Positions 29,856 through 38,817 are shown, counted from the first letter of the stretch. The stretch: DNA of 64,000 nucleotides from Leifsonia sp. 466MF (GCF_900100265.1 NZ_LT629696.1:2604001-2668000), one strand, 5' to 3'. Made by a program: numbers and translations. The notes: generated by a model from the letters alone, not told the origin.

Positions 29856-30406
29856 CAGAACCTCCTCGTGAACGGCAGCGGTTTGCGCATCCGGATGAGC
29901 AGCAGCAACGGCACCAGCACGTACGGCCCGTTGTAGAGCAGGAAGACGACCGGGTTGGGCGTGCGCTGCCCCACCGGACCGAAGAACTCGACCCCGAAGA
30001 TCGGGATGGCCGTGAGGCTGATGATCATCGTCGCGTAGATCACGGCGAACAGCTGGATCCAGTTGAAGCCCTTCACGAGGCAGATGACCAGGAGCACGTA
30101 GAACGGCAGATAGACGAAGGCGCTCGTCCCGGTGATGAACCGCAGCCAGAGCGGCTCCTGCATGTAGAGCGGGTCGTACTGCGACGAGTACGTGTAGTTC
30201 CACTGCGCCAGGATGTTCGTCGTCGTCGCGGTCTGCGGGATCCCGAGCGTCGGGATCGCGTCGCTGATGATGCAGGTCACGATGAACAGCGAGAACATCA
30301 CGATGAAGAAGATGTCGACCGGACGCTTGCGCAGAGGCAGGTTGGCGGGCGTCACCGGTGCGGTGGCGACTCCGCTCGTCGCGGTTCCAGGGGTCACGGT
30401 GCTCAC
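29855..30406 (-). CDS. EXPERA-domain-like four-helix membrane protein
   Basis: A 183-residue protein with four membrane segments (about residues 31-52, 93-113, 118-140 and 153-172). The RKRPVDIFFIVMFSLF start, the Asp at the end of helix 1 (ISDAIPTLG), and a DPLYMQEPLWLRF loop before helix 2 resemble the EXPERA/TMEM97-like family (sterol isomerase and sigma-2 receptor relatives), known also in actinobacteria. This is recognition by pattern, not by alignment. GTG at 30406 follows TAGGCT by six bases, so leaderless. Co-translated with the 76-residue protein. Confidence 0.6.
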   Translation of the reverse strand: MSTVTPGTATSGVATAPVTPANLPLRKRPVDIFFIVMFSLFIVTCIISDAIPTLGIPQTATTTNILAQWNYTYSSQYDPLYMQEPLWLRFITGTSAFVYLPFYVLLVICLVKGFNWIQLFAVIYATMIISLTAIPIFGVEFFGPVGQRTPNPVVFLLYNGPYVLVPLLLLIRMRKPLPFTRRF

Positions 30407-30425
30407 GCGGCGAGCCTAGCGCCCG

Positions 30426-31478
30426 TCAGCCGGTGTAGCCGACGTTGAGGAGCACCTGTTTCGCCAACGCCGTCTGCTGCTCGGGCGTGACGCCGTCGTA
30501 GCCGTGCACCTGTACCCAGCCGCCGTCCGCGATCACATTCAGCTCGCCGTCCGGGCTCCGGTACGCGGATGCCCCGACTCCCGGAACGTCGACGGATCCC
30601 GCTGGGCGCACCTTCTTCGCGTACTCCGCCCCTCCTGGCAGTACGCTGACGCTGATCGAGGCAGTGTCCGATGCATCCTCAGACAGCCACGTGCACCAGT
30701 ACCCGCCGACCTGGCGGTCGATGTCGAAGAGCGACACCGAGTATTCCCCGGCATCGCTCTTGACCACCCGCGCGGAAGGCAGGCCGCCGAGAGAACCGAG
30801 CTGGTCCGCCGTGGCCAGCCCGTCGCATCCCGTCGCGCCGGTCAGGGTCGGAGACGGCGTCCACAGCGGACCAGGGGATGCGAGAGCGGAGACCACGCCG
30901 GAGACCTGGCTCAGGGCGATGGCGTCCGCGTCGGACGGGAAGTGTGCACCCAGGCCGGCCACGAGATTCGCGGCGACCCCGTAGTGCGGGGTCAGGAAAA
31001 GGAAGCCGACGGGCCTGTCCTGCACCCGCAACGTGTACGAGTCCGGTCCGCCCGCCGGGTAGTGGATCCCTGAGCCCTGCTCTCCGTTGAGGAATCCCTC
31101 GAAGCCCTCGCGCGTGACCTCGGGGCCGATCGTCACGACGAGTCGCAGAAGGTCGGCGCTGGAGTCGCCCGCACCGTTCGACCACGAACAGGTGAGCGCG
31201 CCGACGCGTTCGTTCATCCACGACGACAGGTACGGGGTGTGCGACGCCTCCTCGGGAACGAGACCCGTACCGATCCGCGCGAGCACTCCCGCCGGCACGA
31301 GCTGGTCGCACGTGGTCGGGACGCGGACGGGCTGCGTCGTGATGACCGGGGTCGGCGTCGGAGTGGGCGACGCCGTATGAGGCGTCGGCTGAGCCCCGGG
31401 AACGCTGTGTGCACATCCGGTCAGGATCAGCGCCAGCGCAGCGGAAACCACGAGACTTCGAGCAATGCGGCCGTTCAT
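30426..31478 (-). CDS. Secreted lipoprotein with duplicated Cys-containing domain
   Basis: A 350-residue protein with a lipoprotein signal peptide: basic MNGRIAR, a hydrophobic run and the lipobox LTGC (Cys-22). A Pro/Thr-rich linker (residues ~30-50) follows. The remainder looks like two copies of one domain, each opening with a C-D-x-L element (TTCDQLVPAG and TGCDGLATAD) and each holding a later Cys-x-Trp (TCSWSNG and WCTWLSE), so an intradomain disulphide is likely. The layout recalls DUF3558-type actinobacterial lipoproteins. Function unknown. Shine-Dalgarno AGGGGGG present. Confidence 0.78.
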   Translation of the reverse strand: MNGRIARSLVVSAALALILTGCAHSVPGAQPTPHTASPTPTPTPVITTQPVRVPTTCDQLVPAGVLARIGTGLVPEEASHTPYLSSWMNERVGALTCSWSNGAGDSSADLLRLVVTIGPEVTREGFEGFLNGEQGSGIHYPAGGPDSYTLRVQDRPVGFLFLTPHYGVAANLVAGLGAHFPSDADAIALSQVSGVVSALASPGPLWTPSPTLTGATGCDGLATADQLGSLGGLPSARVVKSDAGEYSVSLFDIDRQVGGYWCTWLSEDASDTASISVSVLPGGAEYAKKVRPAGSVDVPGVGASAYRSPDGELNVIADGGWVQVHGYDGVTPEQQTALAKQVLLNVGYTG

Positions 31479-31565
31479 ATTCCCCCCTCGGCATGCGCCC
31501 GGAACGGGCGCTCAGGAGAACGCTAGTGGATGCCCGAGCCCGTGATACCGGGCGTTGCCGAAGCG

Positions 31566-32144
31566 TTACTTCAGCGACTTCTGCATCAGCACCGTGCCGA
31601 GCCAGCGATCGAACTTGTAGCCGACGCGGCCCATCCGGCCGATCTCGGTGAACCCGAAGTTCTCGTGCATCCGGATGGACGCCTCTGCGCCCTTGTCGGC
31701 GATCACCGCGATGATCTCCTTGAGACCCGCCGCCTTGGATCGGTCGATCAGCTCCTGCATCATGACCGGACCGAGGCCCTTGCCGGTGGATGCGGCGCCC
31801 AGGTAGATCGAGTTCTCGACCGTGAACCGGTACGCGCGCTTCTGCTTCCACGGCTGCACCAGCGCGTACCCGAGGATCTGGCCGGAGGGCGACTCGGCGA
31901 CGATGAACGGCATCCCGAGCTTCTTGAGGTAAGCGTACTTGCTCTTCCACTCGCGCAGCGTCATCGCATCCTCGTCGAAGGTGACGGTGCTGTTGGCCAC
32001 ATAGTGGTTGTAGATCTCACGGATGTGCGGGAGATCCTCGGGCCGCGCCTCGCGGATCGCGTACTCGAACGGCGCCTCCGTGGGCGCGGGCTTCCGCAGG
32101 TGCCGCGGCAGCACCCGACGTTCCTGGTATTCCTCTTCCAGCAC
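31566..32144 (-). CDS. GNAT N-acetyltransferase, phosphinothricin-acetyltransferase-like
   Basis: A 192-residue protein; residues ~25-185 are a GNAT domain beginning IREARPEDLPHIREIYNHYV, with the STVTFDED segment and the acetyl-CoA pyrophosphate loop GKGLGPVMMQEL (normally GxGxG/A). The relation to phosphinothricin or methionine-sulfoximine acetyltransferases is by pattern. The first 25 residues are a basic extension. GTG at 32144 follows TAGGCT by six bases, so leaderless. Confidence 0.82.
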   Translation of the reverse strand: MLEEEYQERRVLPRHLRKPAPTEAPFEYAIREARPEDLPHIREIYNHYVANSTVTFDEDAMTLREWKSKYAYLKKLGMPFIVAESPSGQILGYALVQPWKQKRAYRFTVENSIYLGAASTGKGLGPVMMQELIDRSKAAGLKEIIAVIADKGAEASIRMHENFGFTEIGRMGRVGYKFDRWLGTVLMQKSLK

Positions 32145-32178
32145 CCGTCAAGCCTACGTCGCGCGTATTGCGTGCGGG

Positions 32179-32871
32179 TTACGGTTCGAGCGACCAGTCG
32201 ACCGGTTTCTCGCCCAGCTTCGTGAGCAGGGCGTTGGCGCGCGAGAAGGGCTTCGACCCGAAGAAGCCGCGCGACGCCGACAGCGGGCTGGGGTGCGCCG
32301 ACTCGATCACCGGGTTGCCGTCGAGCAGCGGAGTGAGCGTCGCCGCATCCCTCCCCCACAGGATGGACACGAACGGCCGGCCGCGCGCGACGAGCGAGCG
32401 GATGGCGTGCTCCGTCACGGCCTCCCATCCCTTCCCGCGGTGCGAAGCCGGCTCCCCTGGCCGGACCGTGAGCACCCTGTTGAGCAGCATGACCCCGTGG
32501 TCGGCCCACGCGCCCAGGTCGCCGTGCGGAGGCGGCACCACGCCCAGATCGTCGCGCAGCTCGCGGTAGATGTTCTGGAGGCTGCGCGGCAGCGGGCGCA
32601 CGTGCCGGTCGACGGCGAACGACAGCCCGATGGGATGCCCGGGCGTCGGGTACGGGTCCTGTCCGACGATCAGCACGCGGACGTCGGCGAGCGGAGCGCG
32701 GAACGCCCGCAGGACGGCGTCGCCGGCGGGCAGGTAGGGGCGCCCGGCAGCCACCTCGGCGCGGAGGAAGTCGCCCATCGCGGCGATGCGGTCGGCGACC
32801 GGCTCGAGGGCGGCCGCCCATCCCGGGTCCATCGAACCGTCGGCGGCCAGCTCCGCCAGCGTCTTCGGCAC
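32179..32871 (-). CDS. ung: Uracil-DNA glycosylase
   Basis: Removes uracil from DNA in base-excision repair. The 230-residue family 1 UDG has the catalytic [16 protein letters not shown] water-activating loop, [18 protein letters not shown], and [18 protein letters not shown] near the C-terminus. Start at GTG 32871 (VPKTLAEL) follows the phosphoribosyltransferase stop by eight bases and preserves the usual N-terminus; ATG 32833 would cut it short. Confidence 0.96.
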   Translation of the reverse strand: MPKTLAELAADGSMDPGWAAALEPVADRIAAMGDFLRAEVAAGRPYLPAGDAVLRAFRAPLADVRVLIVGQDPYPTPGHPIGLSFAVDRHVRPLPRSLQNIYRELRDDLGVVPPPHGDLGAWADHGVMLLNRVLTVRPGEPASHRGKGWEAVTEHAIRSLVARGRPFVSILWGRDAATLTPLLDGNPVIESAHPSPLSASRGFFGSKPFSRANALLTKLGEKPVDWSLEP

Positions 32872-32879
32872 GGTCCCGC

Positions 32880-33401
32880 TCAGTGGGTCGCGGCCGTCAC
32901 CGGCGGGAGGGCGGACCACGGGAAGGTGATCCAGCGGTCGGTGCGTCGCCAGACGAAGTCGGGCTCGAGCACGGTCCGCGGCTTGGAGTAGAGGCACACG
33001 GTGCGGACGTCCGCGCCGGAGGCCGCGATCAGGTCGACGACCATCGCGAGGGTCCGGCCGGAGTCGGACACGTCGTCGACGAGCAGGACGCGCTTCGACT
33101 GCAGGGCCGCGGAGTCGAGCATCGGCGGGAGGACGACGGGCTCGGGGAGACGCGTGTCGACGCCCGTGTAGAACTCGACGTTCAGGGCGCCGCACGCCTT
33201 GATGCCGAGGGCATACGAGATGGCTCCGGCGAGCAGCAGGCCGCCGCGGGCGATCGCGACCACCATGTCCGGCTCGAACCCGGACTCGACGACCTCGCCG
33301 GCCAGATGACGTGATGCTTCACCGAACTCCAACCAGCCGAGGACCTCCCGTTCCGCCTCCTGAAGGACGTCTGCACCGGAATCGTCGAGTTCGCTGGCCA
33401 T
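32880..33401 (-). CDS. Phosphoribosyltransferase, xanthine/hypoxanthine type
   Basis: A 173-residue type I PRTase. The PRPP loop is [17 protein letters not shown], preceded by [13 protein letters not shown], the pattern of xanthine-guanine or hypoxanthine phosphoribosyltransferases. Purine salvage is the likely role; the base cannot be inferred. TACGGT lies six bases before ATG 33401, a leaderless start, back to back with the divergent MFS promoter in a 42-base gap. ung follows eight bases after its stop. Confidence 0.85.
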   Translation of the reverse strand: MASELDDSGADVLQEAEREVLGWLEFGEASRHLAGEVVESGFEPDMVVAIARGGLLLAGAISYALGIKACGALNVEFYTGVDTRLPEPVVLPPMLDSAALQSKRVLLVDDVSDSGRTLAMVVDLIAASGADVRTVCLYSKPRTVLEPDFVWRRTDRWITFPWSALPPVTAATH

Positions 33402-33443
33402 TGCTCTACCGTACCGGGGCCACCCGGGTGTTAGCATCCGCGC
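33402..33443. promoter_or_regulatory. Divergent leaderless promoters in a 42-base gap
   Basis: On the minus strand TACGGT (33413-33408) is six bases before the phosphoribosyltransferase ATG; on the plus strand TAGCAT (33432-33437) is six bases before the MFS ATG. The -35 regions of each must overlap the other's core promoter. Confidence 0.6.
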
Positions 33444-34904
33444 ATGACTTCGGAGAAGACGTCGGCCCAACGCCGGGCGGCGGTCGTGATCGGCACCACG
33501 GCGGGCCTGATCGGCTGGCTCGCCCTCGTCGAGCTGACCAGCGGCATCCTGCAGGGGTACTACGTCCCGCTGATCTCCGACATCGTGAAGCATCTCGGCA
33601 TCCACGACGCCGACTACAACTGGTTCGAGGCCGCCCAGCTGCTCGTCTCCGCCCTGGTGGTGCCCGTGCTGGCGAAGCTCGGCGACATGTTCGGGCACAA
33701 GCGGATCCTGCTCATCGCCACCGCCGTTACCGCCCTCTCGACGTGGTGGCTCGCCTTCGCGGGCGACTTCACGACCTATCTGCTGGCGTTCGCGCTGCAG
33801 GGCTTCTATGTGGTCTGGCTTCCGCTGGAGGTCGCCCTGATCTTCGACCGTGGACGCCGCACCGGGACGGCCGCGTCGGGCACGCGACGGGCGGCCGGTC
33901 TGCTCGTCGTCGCCCTGGAGGCCGGGGCGATCGTCGGCGCGGTGGGCGCCGGACTGCTCTTCGAGGCGCTCGGCGGGGATGTGACGCTCACCCTCCTGGT
34001 GCCGGCGGTGGCGGTCACGCTCGTATTCTTCGCGATCCTCTTCGGCGTTCCCGAGTCTGAGCCCGTCCCCGGCCGCAGCCTCGACGGCGTCGGCTTCAGC
34101 CTGCTGGCGCTCGGCCTGCTGCTGATCACCTCCGGGCTCACGTTCCTCCGCCTCAACGGGGTCGGGACGTGGTGGGTGTGGGTGCTCATCGCCGTCGGCG
34201 TGCTCGCGTTCCTCCCGTTCGGGCGCTGGGAGCTGCGCCAGGCCGACCCCGCCATCGACCTGCGCGTCCTCCGGCGCCCCACCATGTGGCCGGTGCAGCT
34301 CACCGCCGGCCTGATCGGGATCAGCCTCCTCGGCGCGCAGGCGCCGCTCAGCACGTATGCGGGCACGGATCCGGCGAACGGCTACGGGCTCGGGCTCTCG
34401 GCCGGCCAGCGCAGCATCCTGATCGGCGCGTACCTCATCTCGATGATCGTCGGAGCGCTGCTGTTCCCGCTCGTGTCGTCCTGGCTGACGCCGCGGGTGA
34501 CCCTGATCGGCGCCGCCTTCCTCGTGGCGATCGGGTACCTGATGTTCCTGCCGTTCCACCTCCAGACCTGGGAGGTGTTCACCAACATGGCGATCGCCGG
34601 AATCGGCTCCGGAGCGCTCGTCGGCGCGCTCCCCGCCGCAGCCGCGGCCGCCGCACCGCGCGGGCAGACCGGCGTCGCCACCGCCCTGACGAACACCACC
34701 AAGACCATCGGCGGATCGTTCGCATCCGCCGTCTTCGGCGTCGTGCTGCTCGCCGGCGCCGCCACCGTGACGGCCACGGCCGCCAGCCTCTTCGGCTACA
34801 TGCTCGTCTGGACCATCTGCGGCCTCGGCGCTCTCGTCGCCGCGGTGCTCCTCTTCTTCGTGCCGCGGCTCGCGTTCGCGGATCCCGAACCCGCCCTGGA
34901 GTGA
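33444..34904 (+). CDS. MFS transporter, DHA2-like (14 helices)
   Basis: A 486-residue inner-membrane drug:proton antiporter candidate. About 14 hydrophobic segments are visible, starting at residue 12; motif A between helices 2 and 3 reads LAKLGDMFGHKRILL. The loop GTRRAAG and the later segment GATALTNTTKTIGGSF (ATALTNTTKTIGGSF in the protein) are DHA2-like. It is followed after two bases by a nucleotidyltransferase gene, so the two are one unit. Leaderless start (TAGCAT, six bases). Confidence 0.85.
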   Translation: MTSEKTSAQRRAAVVIGTTAGLIGWLALVELTSGILQGYYVPLISDIVKHLGIHDADYNWFEAAQLLVSALVVPVLAKLGDMFGHKRILLIATAVTALSTWWLAFAGDFTTYLLAFALQGFYVVWLPLEVALIFDRGRRTGTAASGTRRAAGLLVVALEAGAIVGAVGAGLLFEALGGDVTLTLLVPAVAVTLVFFAILFGVPESEPVPGRSLDGVGFSLLALGLLLITSGLTFLRLNGVGTWWVWVLIAVGVLAFLPFGRWELRQADPAIDLRVLRRPTMWPVQLTAGLIGISLLGAQAPLSTYAGTDPANGYGLGLSAGQRSILIGAYLISMIVGALLFPLVSSWLTPRVTLIGAAFLVAIGYLMFLPFHLQTWEVFTNMAIAGIGSGALVGALPAAAAAAAPRGQTGVATALTNTTKTIGGSFASAVFGVVLLAGAATVTATAASLFGYMLVWTICGLGALVAAVLLFFVPRLAFADPEPALE

Positions 34905-34906
34905 CC

Positions 34907-35701
34907 ATGTCCGAGCAGCAGCTCCCGCCCGCCGTCGCCGACGCGCTCACCGCGTTCCTCCTGGAGCAGAGACGCCTCGCGCCCGGACTCGTGAGCCGCG
35001 CGATCGTCACCGGATCCGCTGTGGCCGGGGACTGGCATCCGGGGGTCAGCGACATCGATGTGGTGTTCGTGGTCACCCGCGACCCGGTCGACGACCTGCC
35101 CGCCCTCGCGGAGCTTCACGCCTCCTCCCAGCCGCACATCGACGGCGTCTACCTGACCGAGTCGGAGATCGCACGCGGGCCGGATGTGGTCCAGACCGCT
35201 CCCCAGGTGGTCGAAGGCGTGCTGGTCTCCGCGCTCGCGGGCGCGCAGCTCAGCTGGATCACCTGGCGGGAGCTGGAGTCTGGCGTTCAGGGCATCGTCG
35301 ACGGCGGCGACGTCATCTGGTCGCCGGTCGCCGACCGCCACCCGCAGACCGCGGAGGGGGTCGTCGCGTTCTCGCGCGACAACCTGCTCGACTACTGGCA
35401 GCGGATCGGCGACGGCCTTGAAGCCGAGCTCGCCGACAGGCCGGACGACGGCCCCGTGCGCGCGGAGACCGTGCGCTGGGTGGCGCTCGGCCCCATCCGG
35501 CTGGTCGCCACCATCGAGACGGGCGAGGTGCTCTCGAAGACCGCCGCTGCCGCGTTCGCCGCCGAACGCTGGCCGGAGCACGCCGAGCTGCTGGAGCGGG
35601 CGGTGCGCGACCGGGCGGGCGAGCGTCAGGAATTCACGGTGCGGGACGCGCGCCAGGCCATCCAGCTGCTGCGGGCGTGCGTGGCCGTCACCGACGGCTG
35701 A
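34907..35701 (+). CDS. Nucleotidyltransferase, aminoglycoside-adenylyltransferase-like
   Basis: A 264-residue protein with an N-terminal nucleotidyltransferase fold: GSAVAGDW followed by DIDVVFVV, the G-S-x10-D-x-D metal-binding pattern (Asp-46 and Asp-48 approximately). The C-terminal helical half (residues ~140-260) resembles that of AadA-type enzymes (DUF4111). Whether it modifies an antibiotic is not known. It starts two bases after the MFS stop, so it is co-transcribed with the efflux pump. Confidence 0.78.
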   Translation: MSEQQLPPAVADALTAFLLEQRRLAPGLVSRAIVTGSAVAGDWHPGVSDIDVVFVVTRDPVDDLPALAELHASSQPHIDGVYLTESEIARGPDVVQTAPQVVEGVLVSALAGAQLSWITWRELESGVQGIVDGGDVIWSPVADRHPQTAEGVVAFSRDNLLDYWQRIGDGLEAELADRPDDGPVRAETVRWVALGPIRLVATIETGEVLSKTAAAAFAAERWPEHAELLERAVRDRAGERQEFTVRDARQAIQLLRACVAVTDG

Positions 35702-35723
35702 CGCGCGTGGGCCGCGGCGTCAG
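35698..35723. terminator. Hairpin spanning both stop codons of a convergent pair
   Basis: CTGACGC (35698-35704) pairs with GCGTCAG (35717-35723) across a 12-base loop; the stem contains both TGA stops of the nucleotidyltransferase and ion-channel genes. Three of the seven pairs follow from the stops themselves. Confidence 0.5.
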
Positions 35724-36424
35724 CGCGGGGCGTCGTTCTGCTCCTCCGGGCCAGGATGCGCGTCGTCCTGCCGCGGCTCGTGGCGGCGCAGGTGCTGCGT
35801 GCGGTCGTTCAGGTAGCTGACGATCGTCGCGCTCGCGGTTCCGACGATCGCGACGCCGCCGATCATGAGGACGACCGCGAGGACCCGGCCCGGGATGGTG
35901 ACCGGGTAGTAGTCCCCGTAACCGACCGTCGCCATGGTCACGCACGCCCACCACACCGCGTCGCCGAAGGAGCGGATGTTCGATCCCTGCGCGTAGCGCT
36001 CGGCTTGAAACTCGGCCAGCGCGATGACATAGATGAACATGACGATGAAGCTCGATGCGATGATGACGATGCGACGCCGCAGGTGAGACCCGCTGTTGCC
36101 CTGCAGCCCGTTCAGATGGCGTAGCCCGGTCAGCAGGCGGAAGGGTCGCGCCATCGGGATGAACACCGACAGCAAGTCGACCGGATTGCGGCGGACGAAC
36201 TCTCGCTTGTGCTTGGCAAGCAGCAGGCGCATCACGTAGTCGATCAAGAAGAACAGCCACACCGCAACGAGCACCACGATCAGTGTCGCGTGCACGGCGG
36301 TCGATTGGGACTCGTCCAGGATGTTCCAGGAGTAGGCGACGAGGAAGAGCGCGCTGGCGGCGATTCCGGGCCAGGCGGTCGCGCGCTCCCAGCGGAGGCG
36401 CTTCGCGTCGTCCTCGTCGGTCAT
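35720..36424 (-). CDS. Potassium channel family protein
   Basis: A 234-residue ion channel subunit. The selectivity filter TVGYGD is preceded by a pore helix (FGDAVWWACVTMA) and flanked by two membrane helices; further hydrophobic segments before it (about residues 19-35 and 45-68) and an Arg-rich stretch (RPFRLLTGLRHL) suggest a voltage-sensor-like six-helix layout, shortened. The C-terminus ends in a short charged tail with no RCK domain. One base separates it from the SDR gene upstream, so the two are co-transcribed. Confidence 0.9.
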   Translation of the reverse strand: MTDEDDAKRLRWERATAWPGIAASALFLVAYSWNILDESQSTAVHATLIVVLVAVWLFFLIDYVMRLLLAKHKREFVRRNPVDLLSVFIPMARPFRLLTGLRHLNGLQGNSGSHLRRRIVIIASSFIVMFIYVIALAEFQAERYAQGSNIRSFGDAVWWACVTMATVGYGDYYPVTIPGRVLAVVLMIGGVAIVGTASATIVSYLNDRTQHLRRHEPRQDDAHPGPEEQNDAPR

Positions 36425-36425
36425 G

Positions 36426-37199
36426 TCAGCCGCGGACCGTCAGCTCGCCCTTGTGCAGCCGGTACGGCGCCGCCTGGGCGACCGGCTTGACCACGATCAG
36501 GTCGAGGTCGACGTGGCGGGGGCGGGTGAGCGCGTGGACGATCGTGTCGGCGACGTCCTCGGCCGAGAGCGGCTCGGGCACATCCTCGTAGACCGCGTCC
36601 CTCCTGGCCTTGTCGCCGCCGAAACGGACCAGCGAGAACTCCTCCGTCGCCACCATCCCCGGCGCGATCTCGACGACGCGGATCGGCTCGCCGTTCAGCT
36701 CCAGCCGCAGCACCTCGGTGAGGGCGTGCTCGGCGAACTTCGCGGCGTTGTACCCGCCGCCGCCCACGTACGTGGTCAGGCCGGCGATGGAGGTGACGAC
36801 CGCGATGTCCGCGTGGCCCGTCTCGGTCGCGCCGTCCCGCAGCAGCGGGAGGAGGGCGGAGATGACCCGCTTCGTGCCGATGACGTTGATCTCATACATC
36901 CACACCCAGTCGTCGACGCTGGAGGCCTCAACGGAGTCGAGCCCGTGCGCGCCTCCCGCGTTGTTGACGAGCGCGTGGATGCCGCCGGTCGACGCCAAGT
37001 GGTCGCGGAGCGCATCCACGTCATCCTGCTTCGTCAGGTCGGCGACAACGAATTCGGCGCCGGTCTCGTCGGCCAGCGCCCGCAGGCGGTCCTCCCGGCG
37101 GGCCACCGCCACCACGTCCCAGCCCTCGCTGCGGAAGGCGCGGACCGTCGCCGCCCCGATGCCCGAACTCGCTCCCGTCACGACCACACGTCTGCTCAT
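36426..37199 (-). CDS. Short-chain dehydrogenase/reductase (YdfG-like)
   Basis: A 257-residue NAD(P)-dependent oxidoreductase. The cofactor motif is TGASSGIG at residues 8-15, Arg-35 region (VARREDRL) favours NADPH, NNAGG follows at ~90, and the catalytic Ser-Tyr-Lys are in VTSIAGL and GYNAAKF. The GMVATEEFSLVRF segment resembles serine/3-hydroxy acid dehydrogenases like YdfG. The ATG follows GACAAT by six bases, compatible with a leaderless mRNA. Substrate not known. Confidence 0.9.
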   Translation of the reverse strand: MSRRVVVTGASSGIGAATVRAFRSEGWDVVAVARREDRLRALADETGAEFVVADLTKQDDVDALRDHLASTGGIHALVNNAGGAHGLDSVEASSVDDWVWMYEINVIGTKRVISALLPLLRDGATETGHADIAVVTSIAGLTTYVGGGGYNAAKFAEHALTEVLRLELNGEPIRVVEIAPGMVATEEFSLVRFGGDKARRDAVYEDVPEPLSAEDVADTIVHALTRPRHVDLDLIVVKPVAQAAPYRLHKGELTVRG

Positions 37200-37237
37200 G
37201 CCCTCATTGTCGCGGGTTACGGCGTGTTTCGGATACG

Positions 37238-37266
37238 TTGCCCGCGTGGGACGGCGCGTCTAGCCT
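37238..37266 (+). promoter_or_regulatory. Promoter of metY
   Basis: TTGCCC (37238-37243), a 17-base spacer, and TAGCCT (37261-37266) form a well-spaced promoter. The mRNA leader of about 67 bases holds a near-perfect 12-base direct repeat (CGCTCRCAGACC at 37289-37300 and 37313-37324). Confidence 0.6.
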
Positions 37267-37339
37267 GCTGACAACGGCGGTGGCCGACCGCTCGCAGACC
37301 CTGCGCATCATGCGCTCACAGACCCGAAGGAGAGACGCC

Positions 37340-38662
37340 ATGACCGACGCCGCAGACTGGCAGTTCGAAACCAAGCAGATCCACTCCGGCGCTGCTCCCG
37401 ACCCGGTGACCAACGCCCGCGCGACCCCGATCTACCAGACCACGTCGTACGTGTTCAACAACGCGGAGCACGCGAAGAACCTGTTCGCCCTCGCCGAGTT
37501 CGGCAACATCTACACCCGCATCCAGAACCCGACCCAGGCGGTCGTCGAGGAGCGCGTCGCCGCGCTCGAAGGGGGCACAGGGGCCCTCCTCGTCGCCTCC
37601 GGTCAGGCCGCTGAGACCTTCGCGGTGCTGAACATCGCGCAGGCCGGCGACCACATCGTCTCCTCCAGCTCGATCTACGGCGGCACGTACAACCTGTTCA
37701 AGTACACGCTCGCGAAGCTCGGCATCGAGACCACCTTCGTCGAGAACCAGGACGACGCCGAGGAGTGGCGCCGCGCGGTCCGCCCGAACACCAAGCTGTT
37801 CTTCGCCGAGACCATCGGCAACCCGAAGATCAACATCCTCGACATCGCCCTCGTCGCCGAGGTCGCGCACGAGGCGGGCGTCCCGCTGATCGTCGACAAC
37901 ACGATCGCGACGCCGTACCTGATCCGCCCGTTCGAGCACGGCGCCGACATCGTCGTCCACTCGGCGACCAAATTCCTCGGCGGTCACGGCACGGTCATCG
38001 GCGGCATCATCGTCGACGGCGGCTCGTTCGAGTGGTCGAAGAACGTCGAGAAGTTCCCGGGCCTCACCGAGCCGGACCCGTCGTACCACGGCGCCAGCTA
38101 CACCGCAGCGGTCGGAGACGCCCTCGCTTACATCATCAAGGCGCGCGTGCAGCTGCTCCGCGACCTCGGTGCGGCGATCGCACCGGCGAGCGCCTGGCAG
38201 CTCATCCAGGGCATCGAGACGCTGTCGCTCCGCGTCGAGCGTCACACGCAGAATGCGCAGGAGATCGCCGAGTTCCTCGAGTCGCACCCCGATGTCGCGT
38301 CGGTCAACTACTCGGGTCTGCCGACCAGCCCGTGGTACGCGACCGCCAACAAGTACGCCCCGAAGGGTGTCGGCGCGGTGCTCTCGTTCGAGCTCAAGGG
38401 CGGTGTGGATGCGGGCGCTGCCCTCGTCGACAACCTCTCGCTGTTCAGCCACCTGGCGAACATCGGCGACGTCCGCAGCCTCGTCATCCACCCGGCGTCG
38501 ACCACGCACTCGCAGCTCACGCCCGAGCAGCAGCTGACCGCCGGCGTCACCCCGGGCCTCGTCCGCCTCTCGGTGGGTCTGGAGAACGTCGACGACCTGA
38601 AGGCGGACCTCTCCGCGGGCCTCGCCGCTGCGCGCTCCGTCGCCGAGGCCGCCCGCGCGTAA
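37340..38662 (+). CDS. metY: O-acetylhomoserine sulfhydrylase
   Basis: Makes homocysteine from O-acetylhomoserine and sulfide in direct-sulfhydrylation methionine synthesis. The 440-residue PLP enzyme has TRIQNPTQAVVEERVAALE, GSGQAAETFA-type cofactor contacts (VASGQAAETFAVL), and the Schiff-base Lys-211 in HSATKFLGGHG. The long MetY-type insert in the middle and IHPASTTHSQL separate it from cystathionine gamma-synthases. ATG 37340 has GAAGGAG upstream. metX, which makes its substrate, follows. Confidence 0.95.
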   Translation: MTDAADWQFETKQIHSGAAPDPVTNARATPIYQTTSYVFNNAEHAKNLFALAEFGNIYTRIQNPTQAVVEERVAALEGGTGALLVASGQAAETFAVLNIAQAGDHIVSSSSIYGGTYNLFKYTLAKLGIETTFVENQDDAEEWRRAVRPNTKLFFAETIGNPKINILDIALVAEVAHEAGVPLIVDNTIATPYLIRPFEHGADIVVHSATKFLGGHGTVIGGIIVDGGSFEWSKNVEKFPGLTEPDPSYHGASYTAAVGDALAYIIKARVQLLRDLGAAIAPASAWQLIQGIETLSLRVERHTQNAQEIAEFLESHPDVASVNYSGLPTSPWYATANKYAPKGVGAVLSFELKGGVDAGAALVDNLSLFSHLANIGDVRSLVIHPASTTHSQLTPEQQLTAGVTPGLVRLSVGLENVDDLKADLSAGLAAARSVAEAARA

Positions 38663-38684
38663 CCCTCCGCCCCTCCGCTCGGCG

Positions 38685-38758
38685 CCCACCGTCGAGTACG
38701 CAAAAACTGCACGCGAAACTCCGGTTTCGCGTGCAGTTTTTGCGTACTCGACGGTGGG
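38685..38758. repeat. Perfect 35-bp palindrome between metY and metX
   Basis: Arms 38685-38719 and 38724-38758 are exact reverse complements with the 4-base loop TCCG. The inner core CGTCGAGTACGCAAAAACTG recurs at 54300 with a single change that is matched in the opposite arm. It lies 22 bases after the metY stop and could end or attenuate transcription ahead of metX, or be a dispersed mobile-like palindrome. Confidence 0.92.
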
Positions 38759-38817
38759 TGGGCGTGCGCGGCGTAACAGAGCGAGGGCGGAGCGCGGCGT
38801 CCGGGAGAATGAGCGGT

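Noticed and set aside
33444..35701. Horizontally acquired resistance cassette
   Set aside because: No integrase, IS ends or attC site, and codon use matches the neighbours; co-transcription alone does not show transfer.
37267..37339. SAM riboswitch before metY
   Set aside because: The leader is only about 70 bases and lacks SAM-I, SAM-II or SAM-IV core sequence and the expected multi-helix junction.
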